This document shows positions 23,373-36,867 of a stretch of 64,000 bases of DNA, in pieces; position 1 is the stretch's first letter, and every line of letters begins with the position of its first letter. This DNA comes from Triatoma infestans (Eukaryota > Arthropoda > Insecta > Hemiptera > Reduviidae). The position numbers and the translations under genes are program-made. Below the pieces are notes generated by a model. It made no database searches, was not told the DNA's origin, and worked only from the letters and a program-made list of their open reading frames with translations. The stretch lies in the NCBI GenBank assembly GCA_011037195.1, contig JAAEAF010014936.1:1-64000 (forward strand), read 5' to 3'.

Positions 23373-26300
23373 ACAGATTGATGAAATCAAAGTGTATTTA
23401 AAATGATATTGAAATCGTCAGGCCTTAAAATTATAATGAGATGTTTGTATGGCAATGGCCAGAAGAGTTTTTAAAGAAAAAGAATTATTTGTTGCTCTAC
23501 GTTTCGAGTACCATTGGTGCCCTTCTTCAGGAGCTCTTTAGGGTAGGAGAGGAGTATACGTTGAGAACGTTGAGACTGAAAAATTTCGAAGTATATTTAC
23601 GTTAACTAAAAAGTTCTAATAATTAAAATGCGAGATTAAAAAATATCTATAATTCAGGCCTTTGTTACAAATAAGTACAGATATTCCAGTCTTTACCTCT
23701 GAGGAACTCTCTAACTTCTTGCCATGTTAACTTCTCATTCCATAGATGCTCTTTCCTTAAATGCTGTAGGATGGGACAAATACCTAAGAAATGGTAATTG
23801 ATCTTCTCTCAGATTTAAATTACAGAGAGCACATGTAAAGATTTTGTCAGATGTCAATGGCTGGTAATTCAAATTCAGAAGTTCCCCTCGCACCTTAAAT
23901 ATCCAAGGATAAACTTAAAGTTTACTTCCTGTATATAAGATTTTTCTTTCAGAACCAGATGTGTGTACTCTAGATGAAACGTGCCCTATTCGCCTTCTCC
24001 ATATAACCCTTATAACTTTTTAATTTTATAGCCTCTGTTATAGATTCCAAAGAACAATTTAGGAAATTTAAAACATTACTTTTATGTAGATCCTCCCCAG
24101 ATTCGGCTCTATATTTTTTTAAATCTTTAAACCAAGTTAGTTCTTGCTTAATATTTCCTTAACCAGTATGTTAATTAACCAGTTTGTTGTTCGCTTCATT
24201 TGTCCATAGATGGCGAAAATAAGAATGACGACATGAGTCAGATGATTAAGGGCTATCTGGCTGAAATAGAGAGCCTCCGTGCGAAACTCCTCGAGTCGGA
24301 ATCTGTATGTTGCCAGTTGCGGAAAGCTATGTCCCGGAGTAGAACTAGCATGATTTGCGGAGGCCTGAGATCTTCATCACCAATTGGTAGTGTGGTCAAT
24401 GACGGCAGAGTGGACAGTATCCTTGAAATGGCCAGAAAAGATCTTCAAAAAGATGTTGACCAACTAAATAATAGAGCAAAGCTGAAAGAATCGGCCAGCG
24501 ACCAGTCAGATTCTGATGAAGGTGAAAGTTGCTATTTTATATCTCACTTAATAAAATTGATATCACCTCTGTTACATTGTCAATTGTGAATCCTGACACA
24601 CTTACTTCAAATAATATGTTTATAAATATACTCATTCGGATACTGACTGTCCAGATTGATCCCCGTGGGCTTTGGATAGCACGGGAATAATAGTCCCACT
24701 CTATAGAACTTTTAAAGGGATAAGGTAGATTGAAACCACCCATAGATGGGATAGATGGATTCCATAGTTTCTGGAATCCGGAATTATATATTTTGAATTA
24801 TCAGTATTGAAGGGGCGGTACCTAATGGGCAATTCAGTCAAAATCTTAAAGAACACAAAATTGTATACATCATTTTTAGATGTATATATAATTTATTGTT
24901 TAAGTATTATAAACATTTTCCGGAAAAAAAAGTAGATTAAAAACATAGTAGTTGCCCTCGTTTTGAATCGGTTCGACCACATACGTCTCCTGTGTTATTC
25001 ATAAAGTAAGAATTTAATTTACTAGATATTACATTATGTTACAAACTCTTCTCCACATGTAAACACGTGGGATCACGCCAATCCTTGTTATAAATAAAAA
25101 CTAATACAAATCCGTTTCAATCTCAAAAATAAACCAACATTATTTTTTTTGAAGCCAATGTTCCAATTGTTAAACAGTTGGAAAATTATAAATCTAAAAC
25201 AGATAGATACAATTAATACTGCATTATGTAGTCTTTTGAGAATGACCTGCTAATTACGTTGAAACGTCAAGATGAGGTAAGCCAAAGTATGTAATTCTGG
25301 AGACTACCGGATGATATGAATCTACATAAGCTTTTAATTTCACTGGACATAATAGTCTACTAAAATAATAAATAATATGGGACTCTCAGGAAGGTCAATG
25401 TTCGTTTAAGTACTTACCACACAAAGGTTTTGGTCAATCCAGTGCAACTTTACTGGGTTTTTTCAAGTTTTGTAATTTTCTGAAAATGACTTCAACCATT
25501 CGTTCTAAACTTTCTACATACAAAGGTTTTATATTACTTTTATAGTAAATATTCGTACAGGGAAATGGATTTTTGTTTATTGAAAACTGGACTTTACCAG
25601 ATGGTTTCTAAAGTTTTTTTTTCATCGAAAACACTCGGTTAATTTTCGTTAACTTGGATTGCTAACTGCACATATATAATCTTATTATTTTTATTTGAAA
25701 CATTTTTTCCGGTAAAACGGGGAATATGCGAATCAGACTCAATTACGTTTTGCTGCTATGACGATTCCTAAAACGAACAAGCATAATGCTACTACCTATA
25801 TTTAAATGTTCACAGCTAAACATTAAGTAAAAGTGTCATATTTCAAGAAAATTGTAATTGTTGCAATAAGAAAAAGTCTCAACCCAGAATCTCAACTGTT
25901 TCCATGTAAGATGTATCCTGTTTGCGGCTGAGGTTCGTTTCGAATTCTGCATTATAATGAATGATTAAAGTGCTAATTTCAGATAGTGGTTCAAGTGAGA
26001 GCGAGGACGAGGAAGGTGATAAAGGAGAGGAGTACAGTGCAGAGCTGGCAGCACTCACTTCAGAGATTAGCGTGAAACAACAGTTGATAGAAGAACTGGA
26101 GAAAGCGCAAAAAAGATTGAACAACATGAAGCAGCACTATGAAGACAAGTTGAGCCAGTTGCAGGCAAAGATCCTTGCCACCCAACAAGAACGGGATGCA
26201 GTCCTGGCTTCCTACAGTAAGTTGTTTGCCCATAATAGGCCCTTGATTTGTATCACCATTGATGCTAATTTATTGTACTCTTGCGGTAGCCAACGAAAAT

Positions 26301-29300
26301 AAACAGCCGACTGAAAAAGTAAAGAAAATCAAGGAAGAATATGAAAGGAAATTATCGGATATGCAGAGGGAAATGAAGAGCTTGCAGACGGCTAAGAAAG
26401 AGCATGCTAAACTGCTAAGAAACCAGACACAGTATGAATCTCAAGTCAGAACGCTGTCCAATGAGGTGCATGATATGAAGAAAACAAAGGTTGGTTTGCA
26501 TGTCTTTCTGGTCAGTTGCTGGCCTTCGGTGCTGTCCACGATATTTCTTATAATACTATTATTCTGCATACATACCAACAGTTTTTATTATGCTGCAGGT
26601 AAAATTAATGAATAAGATGAAAGAAGAAGCTGCCAGACATAAGGAAGCTGAAACTAAACGTAATAGGGAGATTGCTCAGTTAAGAAAACAAACTAGATTA
26701 GATGCAAATCTAATAAAGAATTTGGAAGCTGAGAAAAGGGCTAAAGCATTAGTTTTGAAAAGGAAGCAAGAAGAGGTAAGCTATCAATTGTATTTGTATC
26801 TTCGAATTTATTTGTTTCTTGTATTCACTTACACAATCCACGTCAAAAGAAATAGATTGAAAGTATCTCATAAACAAAAAGAAAGAAATTTACGTGAATC
26901 GCTTTGTCTATAGTCACACACCTATTTATCTCTCACTCGCTCTCATTCATCATCTTCGGCTCTACAGCCGGGTCGGGCCTTGGCCTCCAGCAACAACTTT
27001 CCCCACTCTTCTCTGTCCATGGCCGCCAACCACCATCTAGGAACTCTCAACTTGGAAGCATCCTTGCCAGTCTGAACCAATCACCTCGATTTCGGTCGAC
27101 CAACTCTTCTTTTCCCTACCGGGGTATAATCCTTTATTCTCTTCGGCATTCTATCTTCGCTCATCCTTTGGACAAGTCCCAGCCATCGAAGTCTGCTATC
27201 CGGACCGCCTTTACAACATTTATATGTTTGTACTTTTCGTATAGCTCCTGGTTATACCTTTTCCTTCAAACTCCATCTTACTTGCCTTAAGATTTTTCTT
27301 TCCGATATAGCCAATTTCTGTTCGTCTGCTTTTTTAAGCGTCCAACATTCTGTACCATACATTAATATAGGCCTTATCATTGTAGAGCAAGACTTTTGTC
27401 TCTTGCGAGATCAATCTGGACTTGAGGTGCCTGTTTAACCCATAATAGCTTCTACTAGCAGCCGCTATTCTCTTCTGATTGTCTTTTAAGCAGTTATTTT
27501 CGACGTCCACATATGTACCAAGATACACGAAGCCTTCAACCTTCTCAAATTTGTAATTATCAATATGGAGATGTGTACTATTATTATTTTTGCCTACCAC
27601 TATATATTTAGTTTTATGCTCATTTATCAAATCCCATTTTTTTTGCAGATACTTCCAACGCCTTAAAAGCGTGTTTAAGTCCTGCTTCTGACCTACTAAT
27701 AATATCGACGTCATCTGCATAAGCTAAAAGCTGTACCTCTTTGTTAAATATATGATTTTGCGTTTGTAATTTAGAGTCACGGATCGTTTTCTCTAGAGCA
27801 ATATTAAACAATAGACACGCCAAAGCATCTCCTTGTTTCAGTCCATTCATTGTTTGAAGAGTATCCGACAGACAAGATTGCACCCTAATCTGACATTTAG
27901 AGTTGGTCAATGCGACTTTAACCATTTCTATCAATTTCTGTGGTATATTGAGTTTTTGCAAAGCTTATACAGCATTTTTCTATTTATTTTTGTCATACGC
28001 AGCCTGGAAATCAATAAACAGGTGATATGTGTTGACTCCATGTTCTATCGTTTTCTCCAGTATTTGTCTTAAGATAAATGTTTGGTCAGTGGTAGATCTT
28101 CCTTTTGTGATGCCTCACTGATAATCGCCTATACCACTTTCGACATATGGCAACATTCTTCTAAAAATGATGTTCGACAATACCTTACAAGCTGTATTCA
28201 GGAGGGATATGCCTCTAAAATAACCACAGACTAAGGGGTCACCTTTTTTTATGAATTAATCATATCACAGCCTTATTCCATTCATCCGGCATCCTGTTCT
28301 GCATCCATATTGTTTCCATAAGGTGTATGAGTTCCTTAATAAATTCCGTCCAGCGCTTCTATATAGTTCGCCAGATAGGCCATCTGACCCAGCTGCCTTA
28401 TTATTTTTTAGCTTTTCCAGAACATCAGCCACTTCATCGTAAGATAGCAGCAAATCCTCTCTATCATCTTCCAGCAATTGGAACTCCTCTTCTCCTTCAT
28501 ATGTAATTTCCTCATGATTCCCCAGGAGATCACCAAAATGTTCCATCCATCTCTTCAAGACACCCTAGACATTATTTATGAATTCTCCATCTTTATCTCT
28601 ACATGACTTTGTTCTTGGCTTAAATTCCCTTCTTGTATCATTCACTTTTTTATACGCATATGTCTACTTAACTTTTTACTTTTAAATTCTTCTATTTGTT
28701 CCAATTGCCTTTTCATAAAGAGTCTCTTTTTCTGTCTATGAACTTCCTTCCCAAGTCTCCTAGCATTTTTATATTCTTCCTGAGACGCTCTGGTGCGCTT
28801 TCTCTGGATCATCTTCATATAATTTCATTCTTGCTTCTAGTTGCATCCTCACACTCCCTTATGTTCTATTGAAACCACTCATTCCTTATGTTCACCCGTT
28901 TATTTCCCAGAACAACCTCTGCCTCGGCCATCATAGCGTTTTTAATATTAGTCCATCCTTTTTCTATATCCACACCCTGCTCATCTTTCTTTCTCACAAT
29001 CTCTCGTACCCTTTCATCCATCCTCAACTCAAACCTCCGCTCACCTCCACATCTTTCAACAGTTCTGTATTATATCTGTCGGCTTTAATTCCTCTTTCGT
29101 TCCTGACGTTGGATATTCTGGCTCTCAGGGGGCTTACCAGAAGGAAGTGCTCGCTGTCCACATTCGCACTTCTGTACACTTTACTATCCAGCAGATCTGA
29201 TTTGTGCCTCCCATCAATTAAGAAATGAACTATTTGATTTACAGTGTCCCCGTCGGGGGATGTCCACGCCCCTTTAGTGTATTTTTGTGGTTAAAAAACG

Positions 29301-32300
29301 TCCCTCCTGTTATTAAGTTATGACAGATCGCAAAATTCAATCATCTGAAACCTTTATCAGAATGGTCCTGATGAAGGCCATATTTACCAATATTATTGCA
29401 GGTGTCGTCCTTACCCACCTTTGTATTCATATCACCTTGGATTATTTTAATATCATGGCTGGGACAGTCAGAGAATGCATTTACAACAAATCATAAAAAT
29501 CATCCTTCACATCCTCCGCCTTGTCGTCAGTTGGGCATTTATTATTGAGCATTTATTATTGAATAATTGAAAAACGTACCTCTGATTCGTATTTTACATA
29601 ATCTTGGTGTATATGGTCGAAAGTCTATAATATTTGTTTTCAATTTCTTACCCACAAGAAACCCCGTTCCAAGCATATGGTCTCGATCGTTACAGCTATA
29701 GCACATCGTAAACTCTTTCCCATTCATCATCCTTTACCGGTCCATCGAATTTCTTGGACTGCCAAGATATCTAATTTATATTTAAGAGCCTCCGCTGTAA
29801 ATATTTTCATGGCTCCAGGTCTATACATGGATCGTACATTCCAAATCGCGATTTTCAAATCGTTTCGCCTTTTCCAAGTTCTAGGTTGTTTGCCATTAAT
29901 CCATCCAACTTTTCCTGTTTCTGCTGGTTTCGTAACATCGAATTTTTCTGGGGTGGGCCGTTAACCCTACGCCCAACCTCCAACCTGGAGGACCAGAGAT
30001 TTGATTTCGGAGTACCTGTCTCCTAGGAGAGCTGTCTTACATGACTGGTGAGCCTCTCCTACCCATCCGCAGTACCTAACTCGACCTATGGGCGCCGCCG
30101 TTGGCGGGTATTAAACTCTTCCGCCGCCGCCCTATGATGCACCCTGCTGCCGGTACACCCTATCTTAGTAGGCCGGAACCCCAGTTATCCCAGGACCGCC
30201 CCACTAAGACCACCACTCGTCTGCTCGCTGATCCATGCTGCCGAAGGGATTGGTTACCACAATCTTAGCATGGATTACTCAGCTTAACAGGGCTCACCGC
30301 AGGCAGGTGATTGTGGAGTTGGGAAGGAGAGGCTTTGTGGCTCTTGCTCAAGCCAGGCCACGTGGTGCACATCACTTCCCCCTTTGGAGCCCTCTCACTC
30401 GCTGTATCAACAGGTATTTTCGCTGCTGTCAGATCCCCACCGCTAAGTTATCAAAGTTTTTTTTTGTTTTTGTTTTTTTAATTTAAGGTGCCTTAACATC
30501 TGAGTTCATTTGCGCCTGGAGCCTTCTCAGTGCATTACCGGCCTCCGGAAAGTGTTCTCTCGATACAGACAACGCTGTCCATCGCCGGACAGTGAGCTGT
30601 ACAGTCTGCTAGGAAGAGAAAATCTAAGGGTAGCACGGCTAGATTCGTATCCGGGATCTTCTTTTGGCCTAGCCACCAAGCTTCTCTGCTAGGAATAGCT
30701 ACCCCCTTTTTCTCGCAATGCTGGATCACTATAGACCTTGCTTTCGCGGAAATCGACCCTGAATTTTGAACCAAAGGAGAGTGCACTAGTCAATATTGTT
30801 AGAACAAAAAATGCAGAAAGTAAGGGAGTTCAAACTTAATCGGCTGAAACTGTTTCCTTATCTTCAAATATTAACTGGCCAGATGTAAAATTATCACTTT
30901 TAATTTAAACATTTTCCCGGAAAACTAGGAGGTTTCAGTAAATCTGTGAGCTAAGATTAACTTTAAACTGTCGACATATGTCTCGAGAGCACTGCCATAC
31001 ATAGTTACGTTCAGGTAAAACTCTACAATCACGTGTTAAAAACATTACCTAGATTGACCTTGATTGGTTAATAAGGTTAAGTTATGAATTAGGTATGGCA
31101 TGATAATGCCAACTAACTTTTTAGTAAAAATTGCACGTTTGAAGAAAACTTGTTAATTTAGCATTGTAACAATTATGTAAGAGAAAGTCGTACAAAGATT
31201 ATTTTTTTTAATTTGCAGCATTTCCACTTCTTTGGTCAGAAAGCGGATTCAGTTTTACGCCTCGTAAATATTCCACGATTTATCTGCATAGCTTGCCAAT
31301 CTGAAAAGAATTTAGCTGTTCCAGGAAGTCCACAAGTCTTTAAAAAAATTTTGTTTTAGGTTTCAGCTTTACGACGAGTTGCTAATTCCCATAATCGACT
31401 AAGAGGTACCAGAGGAAAGTTAGGTGCTAAAGGTATATCTCCGAAGGCAGCCAAACAGCGATGGATCTCCCTGGAGAAAAGCATTTCAGAGAGCACTATG
31501 AACAAACATTCCATGGTCACATTGGAGAGGGAAATGGAAAAGTAGTTATATTTTTAATGTCTTTCACAATCTGACGATAAGCATTTTCTTTTTGGAAAAC
31601 AAATCTGTCCAGTTCTTATAACAAATTTGGTAAAGGAGTACATTATTAGTTTTGTGAACATTTCAGGAAAATGGAAGCACGGGCTGAACTCCAGGAAGAG
31701 TTGAAAGCAAAAGAAGCCATGCTAGGAGATCCTAGATATAAGAACAGTTCTCTTGTTCAAGAAGAATTAGAAAACTTAAGAGCCAGTCTTGATCATGTCC
31801 AAGCATCTATTTCTGATTTACAAAATGAAATACTTCAAGTTGAAGAAAATAAGGTAATTACTAGAATTAAAGTTACTAGAGTCAATGTACAGACTTATGT
31901 ATAAATATGACTAGTGATTTTTATTATGTTAGGTTGTGTTTGAGAGTGGAGATTTGTTGGGATCAATGACAGATGTATCTGAAATAGCCTACATATTGGA
32001 CAAACTGTACAACATGGCTCTGCACCATAGCTGCCTGGTCGTCCAGAAGGATACTATTCTTCGGGAAGTGCAAACAGAAAATGAACAGGTTCTTTACTAT
32101 TCATCGATTAATTTGTTTGGAATAATACTTCTTGGGTCCTTCCTCAAAAAGGAACTCTACTCTTTTCATTGCCATTGATCATGTATTACCAACCGGTCCT
32201 ACAATCGTGCTTTAGTCTGACAACTATTCTCTTAACTTCATTTCCAACTTTCTTGGTCACCTGGTCACTGGCTATTTTCTGTATATTTCTTTCATATCGG

Positions 32301-35300
32301 ATTGATTTATTCAAAATTTGCTGTTCGAAGATCTTTAAATTTTTCTTAAAGTTTTCTAAAGGATTAATTATCCTTATAACCGATTAATGAAACATTAACA
32401 TAGAAACACCTACATAAATTTTACAGTTTAATATAAAGTGCCATAATTTACGTACTAAAACCCTGGGTACTTTTCTAGTAATAAAGCCTCAATTTAATTT
32501 AGTAAAGGGAAGTGATGTATAGTTCCTGATGTCGAAGTCAAATCCATTTTTCTTAGTCCAATTTCGTAGATCATAGTGCAGCTTAGAGAAAGTCTTTAGA
32601 ATTCTATTCTTACAGTCCCGAGTTCTTTATGTTTTTATGTTCAGTGAGGAGTCGAATTTATCAGATTGATAGAATAGTTATTCTCTTGTTACTTGTCGTT
32701 AAGTTATTCAGACGTTTTCTCATGAAAGAAACAGGTCATTTGTTCCTGACCTGAAACTTCTTGTTTTCTGATTACGCAGGATCATATGTATAAAAGTAAA
32801 TTATTGTTGTTTTTTATTTGGCTTGTAGCTGGGTATGTATCATTGAGTTCGCTTTGTTTTTGCACTGCTCTATCAGTGTAAAGTAATTACTAAGATTAAT
32901 ATTTATTTCATCTGGCTTTGTAACTGGATAGATTTCTTACTTTTTATTTGCAGCTGAAACGTGACAGTCAAATGCAGGAAGAATTATTGAAACATCTCCT
33001 CCAAAATCAAGGAACTCTTAAAGAACCTACATCCACTGGCCATTCAAGTCCCGACAGTAGTAAATCTTCTAGATCGGTGTCGCCTATTGATAAGTTAGTA
33101 GCTATACTTATTTAATAATCCAGTAAAATTTGCTTTGTTTTATTTTTCAATATGTGGATGGGTCCGCTATGGTGGATAACATCTGGTATTTTATCCGTCG
33201 TAGCATACGTATTCAATTTGTTCTTAACCGGTTTCGGATTTTCATCCATTGTCAGAGCAAATTCACCAAGTTCGTGTAGAGGTTCACTTCAACATAATGT
33301 CATTATGTTGAAATATTATAATGACATTTCGTTAAAGTGAACTCTCTACACGAACTTGGTGAATTTGCTCTGGTGAATCCGAAGCTGTTTGTTTTATTTG
33401 TTTTCAAAAAATATTTTTTAATCAACTATGATTAATAAAGTTTTGTTTGTGTGTGCTGTTTACAAAGTGGTATCAGTAACGTCGGTCCATTCTTGAGCAA
33501 CAGTTCATCTACTTCAACTGTATCCAGAAAACGAAGAGGACGACTAACTTCCGGTCCCAAAGAATTGCTGTTTCCAGATCCACCGCCATCATTGAGCCAA
33601 CAGCAGACAAACTTGCAGCAACAGCACCGCCAGTCAAGCAAGTCTGCGCTGAACAGTCCCATAGAACAAACCGTTTCCTCTGTGGTGATGCCTCCGCCAT
33701 TGACCAGGTCTCTCACCACCATCAAGTCAGTATTTTTCATTTTGATCCACCTATAATGATACCGCCCTTGTTTCTCTGATTCGGAATGGTTTCATTTATG
33801 TATTTGTCAGTTACTAACATTTGTGTCTTTTCAAGTTGTTGATTTTTGGGAATTTGTCAAAAATTGAATTCCTTGTTGAATATTTTTGGAAAAAAATCAT
33901 AAAGACATTATCATAAGTAATTAGGTCTATTTATCCTAATATAACTTCCCTGATTGCGAGAAAGTTATCTTGACTTATCCGGTTTATTTACGAGGGAAGT
34001 TTCAAAATTACTGGGAATTGCTCTGCTATTTGGACTTTAAGCGTTAACTGATTGGCTGTAATATATAAATTTTTGGTTATTTCGCGGTACTGGTCGGCAG
34101 TCGTTTAAGTCTTGTCATTCGGGCAGTACTGACGCATTGAAATGGAAACTTGCGCGCTCGCCAATCAGTATCAGTTCTTTTAATTCTAGAAACACCGTTT
34201 TAAGTGCGGAGAATAAGTTGGATGTGGAAGCACTTTCTCTGCGCAAATAATTAAAAACTTATTTGCGCCGGGGAAACTTCCACATTCAACTTATTCTCCG
34301 AACTTATATCTCTGTTTCCAGAATTGAAAGAACTGATACTGGGATCCAATATTAGTATCAGAAACATAGCGATAGACAAATGGTTAAAACTTTTTTGCAG
34401 AAATCTTTAAAAAATGGTGCACGCTGAAAAAGTGTTTCCCCACTTAAATGAGAACTAAGTTGAAAAGTTATTAGATAAAATTAAAAATTTATAGAACTTT
34501 AAAACCATCCCTCGTTCATTGTTGGTGTTGGCTTCAATATTTTATGTTCTGTCCGACTACGACATTTATATGTGTAACAAATTGTGATTTGTTGTGAAAT
34601 TATAGAGGCTTCAACTGTTTTGTCACTAATATTGCTAATGGGCTTTATTGAAATCATATTTGCTAGATGTAATTCTTGTTGCCATAACTACATATTTAAC
34701 TTGTTCTCTCTATACAATAGTTAACTATAGTTTATCCAGCTGTAATATTGTTTTTAAGGCCTCATGTTTTACAAGACTCAGAATATCTCTCTAAATACCA
34801 ATAGGTATATTAATCATACTAAATTCTGCTATTGCATGCTGTCATGATTGTCTGTTTTATTACAATATTATTATGTAAGTGGTGGGGACGAAGTACATTT
34901 TCCTTCTTTTTCCCTTTCTTCTACTACTTGCTGGCAACTTTCGCAAGTGGATTCTTTATTCAATGATAATTCAAAAGAGAAATTGAAAGAAACTGGAAGA
35001 ATATTAGAATAATGTTTTTGAGTAGGAAAAATCTAGTTATTTTAGTACTTTTTAACAGGACACTGGAAAATACTCGCCTCAATCCCCTTATTAGAAAATT
35101 ATTTTCAGCGATTAGTGTGTGCTGTTGAAAATATCTCAAATGGAAAAAGTCGCAGAAAGCTCAAATTTGATAACCCGTTTAGGCGCCACCTTCGTATCCT
35201 ACATGAAGATTGCGGTAAAGCATGACTTTACTGAATAGTTACTTCCGGTTGTCAGAATTTCTACAATTGGTTCCATTTAATCCTGGAATTGAAGATTTTC

Positions 35301-36836
35301 TTTGTTTACTAACTATATACAAGTAGGATGTATCTCTATTTGAAATATTTGTACAGAAAATGGTTTTTTGGACGATGAACTGCAACTTAAGTTCCTTTAA
35401 AATGCAGTTCAGTACAACGGTGTGGTACCATCTGCTATTTAATATGAAGATTCAGTCATGGTCTTTCCACTTCTGGTAAAAAGAAAAAGATTAACCGAAA
35501 ATGCGACTTTACAGAAATATCAATTGTACATAAAAAGTTTCAAAAAGTGATAAGCTACAATGAACAGCATGCATTTCAAAAATAATAAGTTTTTTTAAAC
35601 ATTTTTCATTAAAAGTGATTTTCCCATGTTTGTGGAGAACTTTATTGCCACTAAACCAATTTTCTTGGATTCGATATAAATATGTCACTACCATTTTTGT
35701 TAAGCCCCAAACATCAATGTCAATAAATAATATACATTTTCAAGTTGCACTTGTTTTTTGAAAGGTTTTGTGAAGTAAACTGCGGCAGCTGGTACTGCGG
35801 TATTTGAATTTTAAATCCTAATTTTGTAAGAGATATATTCTTCTTTCTGGAAATGATGGTTTTGATGAAGGCATGCTTAAATATGTTAGATATATTAAAA
35901 GATAATTGCAAGGTTATCTTTTGTTTTGATGTAAATATTTGTATTTATACATACAACTAACATATATTTGGGTACTATTCGTTGGTTGTTTTATGTGTTG
36001 CACATGTGTCTTCCAAACACCCACGCACATCACAACTTGACACAATGCACGTGTAGGGTGCAGTCAGTGCCTGCATCGCCAGTCACACTACGCAAAGGGC
36101 TGTCCATATCGCCAAGGGTCAACAGGAAAACCTACATCATTTCATCTTCCAATCATCCCTCTATGTAAGTTGCCTCCTCTCCTAATATAGTTTTCCTTTT
36201 TTGTTCTTTGTTTTACTTACTAATTCCAGGATTGTGCACCATATCTCTCTCTTTTCAGCGGAATATCACCTCACTAAGGCTTTATCTCGCTTCTTTTTTT
36301 GTTTTCTTGAAGTATTTTATTAGTATATAAATAGTATATAAGAATTATTAACAAAGTAATAGCAATCACAAGTAACTTCCACCAGTAACACTGCCTCGTG
36401 TTACATATTTAGATGAATATATTAACGTCATCTCGCAGGTGTCGGACATTATCCGCACAATCAGCTGACATTTTAACAAAACACAAATTAAACAAACAAA
36501 TAAAATCATTACATGTTAATGATTATTAACAAAACTGCATGTTAATATTTCGAATTCAGTACAAAATTCACAGCTTACTTAATAAGTGTTTAATAACATC
36601 GTTTATAGTTAAATTATTTTTATATCGAATTACCACAGTTCTTAAAAACATTAATTGTCTATAAAAATAACTGTATGTATGATTTTTCTTATGGATAATC
36701 TCATTGTTGCCTGTTCTGCGGTTTTTCGATAATTTTTCAAAAATGGGGCTTCCAGATTTGTGTTGTGCAAAAAAGGAACTAATAATCAAACTTGTATATT
36801 TCTCAAAGATGTTTTCAAAAACATATATATATATCT

Positions 36837-36867
<31 letters not shown>

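Larger units (their letters stand above)
22920..24170 (-). pseudogene. 3' region of non-LTR retrotransposon (intron 7)
   Basis: On the minus strand the C-terminal zinc region of an ORF2 is readable in two frames: [12 protein letters not shown], then [20 protein letters not shown] and [20 protein letters not shown], with one frameshift between. This is the LCNL...HFxGxCPIL...LN/RGKDW tail of Jockey/CR1-like elements. A 3' UTR-like stretch with an AATAAA-rich end lies at 22920-23100. The copy is 5' truncated. Confidence 0.65.

Noticed and set aside
26904..27290. Plus-strand 128-codon frame
   Set aside because: It is the antisense of the RTE C terminus, which has clear ORF2 motifs on the minus strand.
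33451..33756. ATG at 33451 as a separate gene start
   Set aside because: It lies in intron 15 and the frame becomes KIF21 exon 16 at 33468 with correct splice phase.
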